DNA of 64,000 nucleotides, taken from Mesorhizobium sp. CU3. GTDB lineage: Bacteria > Pseudomonadota > Alphaproteobacteria > Rhizobiales > Rhizobiaceae. The position numbers and the translations under genes are program-made. The stretch is from the NCBI RefSeq assembly GCF_006442965.1, contig NZ_VFWX01000014.1:62001-126000 (forward strand), read 5' to 3'. A model generated the notes under the pieces. That model was not told where the DNA came from. It made no database searches and worked only from the letters and a program-made list of their open reading frames with translations. How positions within the stretch are numbered: position 1 is the first letter of the stretch; every line of letters starts with the position of its first letter. This document shows, in pieces, positions 7,778 to 16,636 of the stretch.

Positions 7778-9217
7778 ATGACTGACATCACCAGCAACAA
7801 AGTCGACTGGCGTGCATTGTGGGCAAGCGGCGACCTGGCGCGCTTCTGCTTCATCAGCCTCGGCATTCTGCTCCACGCCACCAACGAGACGATGGTGGCT
7901 ACCGTCATGCCGGCCATGGTCGGCGACCTTGCCGGCGTGCAGTTCGTCGGCTGGTCGCTGGCGGTCTATGAACTTGGCGCCATCGTCGCGGGCGCCGCCG
8001 CGGGGCGACTGGTCAGCTATGTCGCGCTGCGCTCCAACGTGACGGTCGCCGCTCTGCTCTACGCCGCCGGCGCGCTGATCTGCGCCACCGCGCCTTCCAT
8101 GCCGGTGTTTCTCGCCGGCCGCCTGGTCGAGGGTCTCGGCGGCGGCGCGCTGGTGTCGCTGGCCTTCGTCTCGGTCGAGCGGCTGTTCGACCGCAACATC
8201 TGGCCGCAGCTTTTCGGCATCATGTCGGCGATCTGGGGGGTCGCCGCCTTCAGCGGCCCGATGCTGGGCGCCATCGTGGTCGATTTCCTGTCCTGGCGCT
8301 GGGCTTTCGGCGTCTTCGTACTGGGCGGCATCGCCATGGCGCTGGCGAGCTTCATTGTGCTCAACACGCCGCAAGCAAAAAGGCCACAGGCTGCCGCCGG
8401 CAGCTCACCGCCCTTCCCCTATGCCGCACTTGGCTGCCTGGCCGTCGCCGTCGTGCTCATCGCCACCGCCGGCGTCGACGTCGCCTTGCTGCGCTCGTCG
8501 TTGCTGTTGGTCCTCGGCCTTGCCGGCCTGGCGCTGTTTGTCGTTGTCGACGCCATGAAGCCGCAATCGCGACTGTTTCCCTCGCAGCTGTTTTCCTGGC
8601 GCTCGCCGGTCGGCAGCGGCATGACCATGGTCGCCGCCTTTTCGGTGGCCACCGTCTCCTTCTCGATCTACGGACCGCTGCTTCTCACCACGCTGCACGA
8701 CATCCCGATCCTGACCACGGGGTACATCATCGCCGCCGAATCGATTGCCTGGTCGATCCTGTCCATCGCCGTCGCCAACGCGCCGCTGGAGCGCGAACGG
8801 CTAATCATCGTCATCGGCGCGCTGATGATCGCATCCGGCCTCGCCGGTTTCGCCTACTCGATCCCGTTGGGGTCCATTCCGCTGATCCTCGTTTGCGCTC
8901 TTTTGCAGGGCGGCGGCTTCGGCGTTGCCTGGCCGTTCCTCACCCGCGTTATCGTCGCCTCGGCCCGCGATGGCGAGCAGACGATTGCGTCCGCCGCCGT
9001 GCCGACCATGCAGCGCATCGGCTATGCGGTGGGCGCCGCTGTCGCCGGCATCATCGCCAATGCCAGCGGCTTTTCCGAGGGGCTGAGCCGCGCGGCGGCC
9101 GCAACCGTCGCCGGCTGGCTGTTCCTGGCCTTCCTGCCGCTCGGCATCGTCGGATGCCTGGCCGCGCTGAAGATATTTTCCGCGGCGAGCCGGCCTGAGC
9201 TGGCGGCCGGGGAATAG
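7778..9217 (+). CDS. MFS transporter, probable drug or metabolite exporter
   Basis: This 479-residue polytopic membrane protein is of the major facilitator superfamily, in the proton-antiport drug-exporter style. The first half has LARFCFISLGILLHATNETM in helix 1 and the helix 4 region AGRLVEGLGGGALVSLAFVS. About 14 hydrophobic segments can be counted, which suggests a DHA2-like topology. I chose ATG 7778, after AAAGGGG, over an in-frame upstream ATG at 7700 that would add a non-membrane leader. The stop lies 7 bp from the stop of the convergent LysR gene. Substrate is not predictable. Confidence 0.85.
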   Translation: MTDITSNKVDWRALWASGDLARFCFISLGILLHATNETMVATVMPAMVGDLAGVQFVGWSLAVYELGAIVAGAAAGRLVSYVALRSNVTVAALLYAAGALICATAPSMPVFLAGRLVEGLGGGALVSLAFVSVERLFDRNIWPQLFGIMSAIWGVAAFSGPMLGAIVVDFLSWRWAFGVFVLGGIAMALASFIVLNTPQAKRPQAAAGSSPPFPYAALGCLAVAVVLIATAGVDVALLRSSLLLVLGLAGLALFVVVDAMKPQSRLFPSQLFSWRSPVGSGMTMVAAFSVATVSFSIYGPLLLTTLHDIPILTTGYIIAAESIAWSILSIAVANAPLERERLIIVIGALMIASGLAGFAYSIPLGSIPLILVCALLQGGGFGVAWPFLTRVIVASARDGEQTIASAAVPTMQRIGYAVGAAVAGIIANASGFSEGLSRAAAATVAGWLFLAFLPLGIVGCLAALKIFSAASRPELAAGE

Positions 9218-9224
9218 GCCGGCG

Positions 9225-10082
9225 TCAAAGCGATGGAAGCACGCCGCGGATGTGATCGGCGAATGCCTCGATCGCGGGCGATCGTTCCGCCCCGGCGAAG
9301 GCGACCAGTATGCCAAGGCCGGGCAAGGCGGGAAGCGGAGCGCCGAGTATGTGAAGATCGGGCGGCACCGCTTCCTCGGCCATCACGCTGATCGCCAGGC
9401 CCGACCGCGCCACGGCGATCAGCCCGGCAAGGCTGTTGCTGGCATAGGCGATCTTGTAGCGCAGCCCGGCGCGCGCCATCGCCTCGCAAGCACCCTTGTG
9501 ATCGATGGCGTTCGAGGCGGCCAGTGCCAGCGGAACGGTGTCGCCAAAATCGTAATGCTCCAGGGCCGGCCTGCTGCCCACCCACACCAGCGCTTCCCGG
9601 CGCACGACGTCCGCCGCCGCGCCCGGATCGGGAACGGAAACCAGCGCAAGGTCGACCTGCCGCGCGTTGAGCAGCGTGCGCAATTCGACCGTCGGCGCAG
9701 AGACCACCTTGATCTCTATATCGGGATACATCGTGCCGAAGCTCTTCAGCAGCGACGGGAAGAACGCGCTGAGATAATCCTCGGGACTGCCGAAGATGAT
9801 CGAGCCATGCAGGCCCTTATCGGAGAAGGCCGAGATCGCCTCGTCGTGGATCTTGAGGATGCGCTCGGCATAGGCGAGAAACCGTTCGCCGCTGCCGGTC
9901 AGCCGCACGCCGCTGCCGCTGCGGTGGAACAGGTTTTGGCCCAGCGCTTCCTCCAGCCGCTGGATCTGCATCGTCACGGCCGATTGCGTGCGCCCGACCT
10001 GCACCGCCACGGCGCTCAGCGTGCCCGAATGCGCGGCACGCACGAAAGTCGACAGGAGCTTGAGGTCAAGCGGAGCCTGCAT
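9225..10082 (-). CDS. LysR-family regulator, probable repressor of dgdA
   Basis: The 285-residue protein has an N-terminal LysR winged helix (LLSTFVRAAHSGTLSAVAVQ, then GRTQSAVTMQIQRLEEALG) and a periplasmic-binding-protein-like effector domain. It is divergent from dgdA with 95 bp between the start codons. In Burkholderia cepacia a LysR-type repressor, DgdR, controls dgdA, so this gene may be its counterpart; that is inference from position and family. A T-N11-A dyad covers its own start codon, which suggests autoregulation. Confidence 0.88.
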   Translation of the reverse strand: MQAPLDLKLLSTFVRAAHSGTLSAVAVQVGRTQSAVTMQIQRLEEALGQNLFHRSGSGVRLTGSGERFLAYAERILKIHDEAISAFSDKGLHGSIIFGSPEDYLSAFFPSLLKSFGTMYPDIEIKVVSAPTVELRTLLNARQVDLALVSVPDPGAAADVVRREALVWVGSRPALEHYDFGDTVPLALAASNAIDHKGACEAMARAGLRYKIAYASNSLAGLIAVARSGLAISVMAEEAVPPDLHILGAPLPALPGLGILVAFAGAERSPAIEAFADHIRGVLPSL

Positions 10083-10099
10083 ATCAAATCCATTGATAT
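10081..10099. promoter_or_regulatory. Candidate LysR operator over the regulator start codon
   Basis: The perfect dyad ATATCAA-N5-TTGATAT contains the LysR-type T-N11-A spacing. Its first two bases belong to the start codon of the LysR gene. It lies about 80 bp upstream of dgdA. Confidence 0.55.
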
Positions 10100-10177
10100 C
10101 CGGATCCGATTACTATCAATTTTACTGCACTCGCGCCAGCCGCTATCGTTTGCCAGGCGATATGATGGAGCTGCACG

Positions 10178-11515
10178 ATGTCGAAGAACGAGGACCGTGG
10201 CTTTTGGAGTTCGGCGCAAAAGCACCTGATCCGCTACGGTGGCAGCTTCGAGCCGGCCATCATCGAGCGCGCGGCCGGCTCCTTCGTATATGACGCCGAC
10301 GACAGGCCTATCCTCGATTTCACCTCCGGCCAGATGAGCGCGCTGCTCGGCCACTCGCATCCCCGCATCGTCTCGACGGTCACCCGGCAGGTCGGGCAGG
10401 TCGCGCATCTGTTCAGCGGCATGCTGTCCCGTCCAGTGGTCGAGCTGGCCGAGCGCCTTGCGGCGCTGGCGCCAGGGCTCGACCGGGTGCTGCTCTTGTC
10501 GACCGGCGCGGAATCGAATGAAGCCGCCATCCGCATGGCCAAGCTGGTCACCGGCAAGCACGAAATCGTCGCCTTTTCGAAGAGTTGGCACGGCATGACC
10601 GGCGTCGCGGCCTCCGCAACCTACAGCGCCAGCCGCAAGGGCTATGGGCCGGCCGCCGTCGGCTCGCTCGCCATCCCAGCGCCGAACAGTTTCCGGCCGC
10701 GTTTCAGGAATGCCGACGGCTCGCTGGATTGGCGGACCGAACTCGACGACGCGTTCGATCTCGTCGACAGCCAGTCGACGGGCAGCCTCGCCGCCTTCGT
10801 CGCCGAGCCGATCCTGTCGAGCGGCGGTATACTGGGACTGCCGCAAGGCTATCTGGCAGCGCTCAAGCAGAAGTGCCGCGAGCGCGGCATGCTGCTTATC
10901 CTCGACGAAGCGCAAACCGGCATCGGCCGCACCGGCCATATGTTCGCTTTCCAGCGGGATGGCGTCACCCCGGATATCCTGACGCTCTCCAAGACGATCG
11001 GCGCCGGGCTTCCGCTCTCGGCCGTCATGACGACGGCCGAGATCGAGGAAGACGCGCATGCGAAAGGTTTCCTGTTCTACACCACACATGTCTCCGACCC
11101 GCTGCCGGCAGCGGTCGGTCTCGCCGTGCTCGATGTGGTGGAGGAAGAAAAACTGGTCGAGCGTGCCCAGCGTCTCGGCGCGCAACTTTTCGAGGGCCTG
11201 TCCCGATTGAAGCAGCGTTACGAATGCGTCGGCGACGTGCGCGGCCTAGGGCTGCTGCTCGGCGTCGAGATCGTCAAAGACCGTAAGGACCGTGTCCCAG
11301 ATCACCAGCTTGGCGCGGCGATCGCCGCCGAAGCGTTCAGGCGCGGGCTAAGCATGAACATCGTCAAGCTCCCCGGCATGGGCGGCGTCTTCCGCATCGC
11401 GCCGCCGTTGACCATCTCCGAGGCGGATCTGGATCTCGGCCTGCGGATCATTTCGGAGTCGATCGAAGCCTCGCTCGCCGCGAGCGGGAGCGCACCGGGC
11501 ATAGCCGCCGAATAG
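10178..11515 (+). CDS. dgdA: 2,2-dialkylglycine decarboxylase (PLP class III)
   Basis: This 445-residue PLP enzyme should catalyse decarboxylation-dependent transamination of dialkylglycines such as 2-aminoisobutyrate, with pyruvate as amino acceptor. It follows the Burkholderia cepacia DGD sequence closely along its length as I remember it. Matching parts include the N-terminus (LIRYGGSFEPAIIER), LDFTSGQMSALLGH, LLLSTGAESNEAAIRMAKL, LILDEAQTGIGRTG, LTLSKTIGAGLPL with the PLP lysine at residue 272, and the C-terminal LSMNIVKLPGMGGVFRIAPP. Ordinary omega-aminotransferases diverge in these stretches. The start ATG follows GGAG. It is probably regulated by the divergent LysR gene. Confidence 0.9.
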   Translation: MSKNEDRGFWSSAQKHLIRYGGSFEPAIIERAAGSFVYDADDRPILDFTSGQMSALLGHSHPRIVSTVTRQVGQVAHLFSGMLSRPVVELAERLAALAPGLDRVLLLSTGAESNEAAIRMAKLVTGKHEIVAFSKSWHGMTGVAASATYSASRKGYGPAAVGSLAIPAPNSFRPRFRNADGSLDWRTELDDAFDLVDSQSTGSLAAFVAEPILSSGGILGLPQGYLAALKQKCRERGMLLILDEAQTGIGRTGHMFAFQRDGVTPDILTLSKTIGAGLPLSAVMTTAEIEEDAHAKGFLFYTTHVSDPLPAAVGLAVLDVVEEEKLVERAQRLGAQLFEGLSRLKQRYECVGDVRGLGLLLGVEIVKDRKDRVPDHQLGAAIAAEAFRRGLSMNIVKLPGMGGVFRIAPPLTISEADLDLGLRIISESIEASLAASGSAPGIAAE

Positions 11516-11553
11516 GATTTCCCCGGCCAGATCGCCTCTCGGCCGGCGAAGCC

Positions 11554-13026
11554 TTATACGACAATGGTCTTTAGCCGCTCGGCAATGAGCCCGGCAAGCC
11601 GCGCCGCCACCTCATCCTTGCCCATTTCCGGCCATTCCTCGACGCCCGTTTTCGAGACGATGCGCACCTTGTTGCGGTCGCCGCCCATCACGCCGGACGG
11701 CCCGATGCCGCTCTCATGCGAGACGTCGTTGGCGACGATGAAGTCGGCGCCCTTCTTCTTGAGTTTGGCCTCGGCATTGCCGATGAGGTCCTGCGTCTCG
11801 GCCGCGAAGCCGACGACGAGGCCCGGCCGCTGGGCATGATGGCCGACGCCGGCAAGGATGTCCGGGTTCTCGACCATCTGCAGCGAAGGCGGGCCCTCGC
11901 CCGCCACTTTCTTGATCTTCTCGCCGGCGGCATTGGCCGTGCGCCAGTCGGCGACGGCGGCCACGAACACGGCGGCATCCGCCGGCAACAGGCTCTCGAC
12001 CGACTGCTTCATCTGCGCGGCGGTCTCGACATGCGTGGTCGCGACACCCGCCGGATCGGCGATGGTGACCGGACCGGACACCAGCCGCACATCGGCGCCG
12101 AGCTTCGCAAGTGCGGCCGCGATGGCGTGGCCCTGCTTGCCCGAGGAGCGGTTGGCGATGTAGCGCACCGGATCGATCGGCTCATGCGTCGGCCCGGAGG
12201 TGACGATGATCCGGCGGCCGGCAAGCGGCTTCGGCCTCTCGTCGAGCATCGCCTCGATCGCAGCGACGATCTCCAGCGGTTCTGCCATGCGGCCCTCGCC
12301 CGCCTCGTTGCTCTCCGCCATCTCGCCTTTGGCCGGACCGACAAAGGCGATGCCATCCTTCTGCAAGGTCGCGCGGTTGCGGCGCGTCGCGGCATGCGAC
12401 CACATTTTCGGGTTCATCGCCGGGGCCATCAGCACCTTCTTGTCGGTGGCTAGCAGCACCGTGGAGGCAAGATCGTTGGCATGACCGTTGGCGAGCTTGG
12501 CCATCAAATCGGCGGTCGACGGCGCCACGACCACAAGGTCGGCCTCGCGCGACAGCCTGATATGGCCGACATCGTGCTCATCCTTGCGGTCGAACAAATC
12601 GGTGAAAACGTGATCGGCCGACAGCGCGCCGACCGACAGCGTGGTGACGAATTCCTGCGCAGCGGCGGTCATCACCACCCGTACCGAGGCCCCGCGCTCG
12701 CGCAGCCGGCGGATCAGGTCAAGCGATTTGTAGGCGGCGATGCCACCGCCTATGATCAGCAGGATGCGCTTGCCCAACAGCGAGCCGCGCACTGATGTCT
12801 TGCCGGAAACCGCGACAACCGGCGCCGTCTGTTGGCTTGAGCCTGCCAGCGTGCGCAGCGTCTTCTCGATCTGGTCGAGGCGACCGGCCTGCCCTGCCCG
12901 GCCTTCGACCGCGGCGCGGATCATCAGGCGTGCCTGCTCTTCCATCGAGCAGCCGTTCTCGGCCGCGAGCTGCCGCAGCAGATCCTTCACGTCATCGTCC
13001 AGGTTGCGGATGGTGATACTGGCCAT
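11554..13026 (-). CDS. coaBC: CoaBC with an N-terminal FitA-like ribbon-helix-helix domain
   Basis: This bifunctional enzyme joins phosphopantothenate to cysteine (CoaB) and decarboxylates the product to 4'-phosphopantetheine (CoaC) in coenzyme A synthesis. The 490 residues divide as follows. Residues 1-40 are a ribbon-helix-helix of FitA/Arc type (ASITIRNLDDDVKDLLRQLA, then NGCSMEEQARLMIR). Residues 41-82 are a linker. CoaC starts at about 83, with GGGIAAYK, GHIRL (His155) and PAMN at 202-205. CoaB starts at about 270 (SGPTHEPIDPVRYI, NRSSGK). The position equivalent to E. coli Dfp Cys158 is not Cys (AESNEAGEGRM, residues 237-247). It is the last gene of ubiE-ubiB-coaBC, 73 bp after ubiB. 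Confidence 0.92.
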   Translation of the reverse strand: MASITIRNLDDDVKDLLRQLAAENGCSMEEQARLMIRAAVEGRAGQAGRLDQIEKTLRTLAGSSQQTAPVVAVSGKTSVRGSLLGKRILLIIGGGIAAYKSLDLIRRLRERGASVRVVMTAAAQEFVTTLSVGALSADHVFTDLFDRKDEHDVGHIRLSREADLVVVAPSTADLMAKLANGHANDLASTVLLATDKKVLMAPAMNPKMWSHAATRRNRATLQKDGIAFVGPAKGEMAESNEAGEGRMAEPLEIVAAIEAMLDERPKPLAGRRIIVTSGPTHEPIDPVRYIANRSSGKQGHAIAAALAKLGADVRLVSGPVTIADPAGVATTHVETAAQMKQSVESLLPADAAVFVAAVADWRTANAAGEKIKKVAGEGPPSLQMVENPDILAGVGHHAQRPGLVVGFAAETQDLIGNAEAKLKKKGADFIVANDVSHESGIGPSGVMGGDRNKVRIVSKTGVEEWPEMGKDEVAARLAGLIAERLKTIVV

Positions 13027-13027
13027 T

Positions 13028-13076
13028 TGATTGCACTCGCATAATCGTCACGAATGCAATGATAGCAATGCAATCA
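13028..13076. promoter_or_regulatory. Candidate RHH operator upstream of coaBC
   Basis: The leader just upstream of the coaBC start holds TGATTGCA at 13028-13035 and its inverse TGCAATCA at 13069-13076. Two direct AATGCAAT copies lie at 13053-13060 and 13067-13074, 14 bp apart. Closely spaced short repeats are typical targets of ribbon-helix-helix dimers, so binding by the N-terminal domain of CoaBC is possible. This is inference. Confidence 0.5.
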
Positions 13077-13098
13077 CCTATCGGCAAGTCGACGGCCG

Positions 13099-14673
13099 TC
13101 AGAGCAGCTTCCACGCGATGTAGATCAGCGTCAACGCAATCACCCACAGCGCCACGCGGCCCGAGCGGGTGTGCCGCGCTTCGGCCTTGCCGATGGCGCG
13201 CGCGGTCGCTTCGTCGAAGCGCAGGCCGTTCTCGGCCATCAGGTCGATCTCGCGCGACAGCCGGTCGGTCCGGGCGGCGAGGTCCGGCGCCTGTCTTGCT
13301 AGCGTCAGCAGCGCCTTGGCGCCGTCGCGCGCGTCCGTGAGCAGGCCGCGCGGACCGAGATTGCCGGCGATCCAGTCTCCGACCACCGGTTCCGCCGTCT
13401 TCCACATGTTGAAGGCGGGATCGAGCGTGCGCGCCACGCCCTCGACCACGACCATGGTCTTTTGCAACAAGATCAGCTCCGGCCGCGTCGCCATGTCGAA
13501 CAGCTCGGTAACTTCGAACAAAAGCGTGAGCAGCTTCGCCATCGAAATGGTCTCGGCCGACTGGCCGTGGATCGGCTCGCCGATGGCGCGGATCGCTTGC
13601 GCGAAGGCCGAGACATTGTGCTGGCGCGGCACGTAGCCCGCCTCGAAATGGACCTCGGCGACGCGCTGATAGTCACGCACGATGAAGCCGTAGAGGATTT
13701 CGGCCAGGAAGCGGCGCTCCTTCTTGCCGAGACGCCCGGCAATGCCGAGATCGACCGCGACGATGGTGCCGTTCGCCTCGACGAACAGATTGCCCGGATG
13801 CATGTCCGCATGGAAGAAGCCGTCGCGCAGCGTGTGCCGCAGGAACGACTGGATCAGGTTGGCGGCGATCGCCTGGAGGTCGTGCCCGGCTGCGGCAAGA
13901 CCGGCCAGATCGTTCATCTTGATGCCGTCGATCCACTCCATGGTGAGCACGTCGCGGCCGGTGCGCTCCCAGTCGACCGCCGGCACGCGGAAACCCGGAT
14001 CGTCCTTGGTGTTCTCGCCAAGCTCCGACAGCGCCGCCGCTTCGAGCCGCAGATCCATCTCGATCCTGGTGGTCTGCGCCAGCGTCTCGGTCACCTCGAC
14101 CGGCCGCAGGCGACGCGACGAGGGGATGTATTTCTCCTGCAGGCGGGCGGCTAGGAAATAGCTTTCGAGGTCGTGGAAGAAGCGGCGGCGCACGCCGGGC
14201 CGGATGACCTTCACCGCCACCAGCGAAATGCTGCCCTCGCGGGAAACTTCGGCGCTGTGCACCTGCGCGATCGAGGCCGCCGCCACCGGCTCGCCGAAGC
14301 TCACATAGAGGTCGTCTATCTTGCGCCCGAGCGAACCCTCGATCGCATGCACCGCTTCCGCTTTCGGGAAGGTGTGCATCTTGTCCTGCAAAAGCGCGAG
14401 GTCGAGCGCCATGTCGTTGCCGACGACGTCTGGCCGCGTCGCCAGGAACTGGCCGAGCTTGACATAGGAAGGTCCGAGCCGCACCACCGCCCGCGCCAGC
14501 CGGTCGCCGCGCTGATAGCTCAGCGCCCGGCGGCGCGTGAACAGGCGCGCCACGCGCCAGCCGAATTTCGGCATGCCGGAAAGCTCTTCGCCGGGCAACG
14601 CCGCGACGACGCCCTCGCGGACCAGCACCCAGCCGGCCCGGACCAGCCGAAAGGCGGCGGCGGCGCTGCTCAT
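13099..14673 (-). CDS. ubiB: UbiB family ABC1/ADCK-like kinase, ubiquinone biosynthesis
   Basis: This 524-residue atypical kinase/ATPase is needed for ubiquinone biosynthesis. The family's KxGQ motif is in YVKLGQFLATRPD, the Ala-rich nucleotide loop in AAASIAQVHSAEV, the catalytic-type segment in FFHADMHPGNLFVE and the metal-binding DLG in IVAVDLGIAGR. Two hydrophobic C-terminal segments anchor it in the inner membrane (the last is RVALWVIALTLIYIAWKLL). I chose ATG 14673 because an upstream in-frame start at 14754 would lie inside ubiE and add a Pro/Gly leader unlike the family. It lies 43 bp after ubiE. Confidence 0.93.
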   Translation of the reverse strand: MSSAAAAFRLVRAGWVLVREGVVAALPGEELSGMPKFGWRVARLFTRRRALSYQRGDRLARAVVRLGPSYVKLGQFLATRPDVVGNDMALDLALLQDKMHTFPKAEAVHAIEGSLGRKIDDLYVSFGEPVAAASIAQVHSAEVSREGSISLVAVKVIRPGVRRRFFHDLESYFLAARLQEKYIPSSRRLRPVEVTETLAQTTRIEMDLRLEAAALSELGENTKDDPGFRVPAVDWERTGRDVLTMEWIDGIKMNDLAGLAAAGHDLQAIAANLIQSFLRHTLRDGFFHADMHPGNLFVEANGTIVAVDLGIAGRLGKKERRFLAEILYGFIVRDYQRVAEVHFEAGYVPRQHNVSAFAQAIRAIGEPIHGQSAETISMAKLLTLLFEVTELFDMATRPELILLQKTMVVVEGVARTLDPAFNMWKTAEPVVGDWIAGNLGPRGLLTDARDGAKALLTLARQAPDLAARTDRLSREIDLMAENGLRFDEATARAIGKAEARHTRSGRVALWVIALTLIYIAWKLL

Positions 14674-14716
14674 TGACCACCCCGGTTCAAGAGGGCCTGC
14701 TTCAAAGGGTCCCGCC

Positions 14717-15493
14717 TCAAAGCTTCCAGCCCGAATGCAGCGCGGCGATGCCACCCGAATAATTGCGGAAGCTCACCCGGCCAAACCCGGCGCGGGTGAT
14801 CATGGCCGCGAAATTCTGCTGGTTGGGGAATTTGCGGATCGATTCGACGAGGTAGGAATAGGGCTCGCCGTCGCCGGTCACAGCCTTGCCGATCTTCGGA
14901 ATGGCATTGAACGACCAGGCTTCATAGGCCTTGTCGAGCAGCGGCATATCGACCTCGGAAAATTCCAGGCACAAAAACCGTCCGCCGCGCTTCAGCACAC
15001 GATAAGCCTCGCTCAACGCCGTCTCTACGCGCGGCACGTTGCGGATGCCGAAGGCGATCGTATAGGCGTCGAAGGTCTCGTCCTCGAAAGGCAGTTCCTC
15101 GGCATTGGCTTCGACGAAATCGGTGTTGGCCGAAAGCCCCTGCTTTTCGGCGCGGTCGCGGCCGACAGAGAGCATCGAGCCGTTGATGTCGAGCACGGTG
15201 GCATGCGCCTGGCGCTGGCTGGCCTCGACGATGCGGAAGGCGATGTCGCCGGTGCCGCCGGCGACGTCGAGAACCTTCCAGCCCGTCCGCTTCGGCGGAT
15301 TGAGCCAGGCGACCATCGCGTCCTTCCACAATCGATGCAACCCAGCCGACATCAGATCGTTCATGAGGTCGTATCGATTGGCCACCTTATGGAAGACGTC
15401 GTTTACGAGGGGCTGCTTCTCGCCCTCGCCGACCTTCCTGAACCCATAGGAGGTTTCCATGCCGCCCGCGGCCGTGGTTCTCTCAACTGACAT
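14717..15493 (-). CDS. ubiE: Ubiquinone/menaquinone C-methyltransferase
   Basis: The 258-residue class I SAM methyltransferase methylates the C-2 position of the benzoquinol ring in ubiquinone synthesis. The UbiE signature is visible: VANRYDLMNDLMSAGLHRLWK, SAM motif I VLDVAGGTGDIAFRI, and later FGIRNVP and LEFSEV. Length is normal. It starts the minus-strand ubiE-ubiB-coaBC group and is divergent from add, with 168 bp between the starts. Confidence 0.95.
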   Translation of the reverse strand: MSVERTTAAGGMETSYGFRKVGEGEKQPLVNDVFHKVANRYDLMNDLMSAGLHRLWKDAMVAWLNPPKRTGWKVLDVAGGTGDIAFRIVEASQRQAHATVLDINGSMLSVGRDRAEKQGLSANTDFVEANAEELPFEDETFDAYTIAFGIRNVPRVETALSEAYRVLKRGGRFLCLEFSEVDMPLLDKAYEAWSFNAIPKIGKAVTGDGEPYSYLVESIRKFPNQQNFAAMITRAGFGRVSFRNYSGGIAALHSGWKL

Positions 15494-15661
15494 TATTTTG
15501 ATCCGTCATAAAACCGGCGCGACCATAGCCGATCGATGGTGCCGAAGCTATTGTCCAGGGCGCGGTTTTCGGCCGCGCTTTCAAACCCCTGCCGGGAAAG
15601 GTCTCGCGTGATTTCCAGGCCAGAATCAGCGCGAGAGCAGCGTACCAGACGGGATGACCGC

Positions 15662-16636
15662 ATGATCTTGAAGGCCGAACTGCACTGCCACATCGAAGGG
15701 GCGGCGGCGCCCGAGCTCGTCGTCGCCCAGGCCCGCAAATACGGCAAGGACACCTCGCCCTACATCCAGGACGGCTCCTTCGTCTGGCACGATTTCACGT
15801 CTTTCCTAGCCGCTTACGACTTCGCCTCGGACCTGTTCCGGACAGAGGAGGATTATGCACGCCTTGCCGATCATTATCTGACCAGCCTCGCCCGCGACGG
15901 CGCCATCTATTCCGAGGTCTTCACCTCGCCGGACCATGCGAAGAAGGCCGGCCTGTCACCAAAGGCCTATACGGATGCGCTGGGCGAAGGCATGGCCCGC
16001 GCCAAGGCCAAGACCGGCATCGAGGGCCGCATGATCGTCACCGGCGTGCGCCATGTCGGCGTCGAGGCGATCGAGCAGGCGGCGCGCTTCGCAGCGCGCT
16101 GCGGCCATCCGCTGGTGACCGGTTTCGGCGTCGCCGGCGATGAGCGCATGGGCGATTTCGAGGATTATGTGCGCGCCTTCGAGATCGCGCGCGAGGCCGG
16201 CCTCGGCATCACCATCCATGCCGGCGAGCTAATGGGCTGGGAAAGTGTGGCGGCAGCCCTCGACCACATCCGCCCCTCGCGCATCGGCCACGGCGTGCGC
16301 GCCATCGAGAACCCCGACCTCGTGCGGCGCATCGCCGACCAGGGGGTGGTGCTGGAATGCTGCCCGGGCTCCAACATCGCGCTGAACGTCTTCGGCAGCT
16401 TCGCCGACCACCCCTTTCCGGCGCTGCGCGCCGCCGGCTGCAAAGTGACGCTCAACTCCGACGATCCGCCCTATTTCTGGACGTCGCTGAAGCGCGAATA
16501 CGACATCGCCGCCGAGCATTTTTCCATGGACGACAAGGCGCTTGCCGCTGTCACCAGGACGGCGATCGAGGCGGCCTTCGTCGATCGCAAGACCAAGACG
16601 ATGCTGCTTGGCCGACTGGATGCGAAGGCTCGGTGA
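15662..16636 (+). CDS. add: Adenosine deaminase
   Basis: The 324-residue metal-dependent hydrolase of the adenosine/adenine deaminase family converts adenosine to inosine and ammonia. The zinc-binding HCHIEG is at residues 8-13, HAGE in the middle supplies the next ligand and the general acid, and NSDDPPYF near the end gives the last metal ligands. I chose ATG 15662 so that the metal motif falls at its usual place; an earlier in-frame start would add 42 unrelated residues. An adenine deaminase role cannot be excluded from sequence alone. The context of upp, deoA, punA and cdd supports nucleoside salvage. Confidence 0.9.
   Translation: MILKAELHCHIEGAAAPELVVAQARKYGKDTSPYIQDGSFVWHDFTSFLAAYDFASDLFRTEEDYARLADHYLTSLARDGAIYSEVFTSPDHAKKAGLSPKAYTDALGEGMARAKAKTGIEGRMIVTGVRHVGVEAIEQAARFAARCGHPLVTGFGVAGDERMGDFEDYVRAFEIAREAGLGITIHAGELMGWESVAAALDHIRPSRIGHGVRAIENPDLVRRIADQGVVLECCPGSNIALNVFGSFADHPFPALRAAGCKVTLNSDDPPYFWTSLKREYDIAAEHFSMDDKALAAVTRTAIEAAFVDRKTKTMLLGRLDAKAR

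Noticed and set aside
11523..11546. CCGGCC/GGCCGG stem between dgdA and coaBC as a terminator
   Set aside because: The stem is only 6 bp with a long loop and no T-run, too weak to call.
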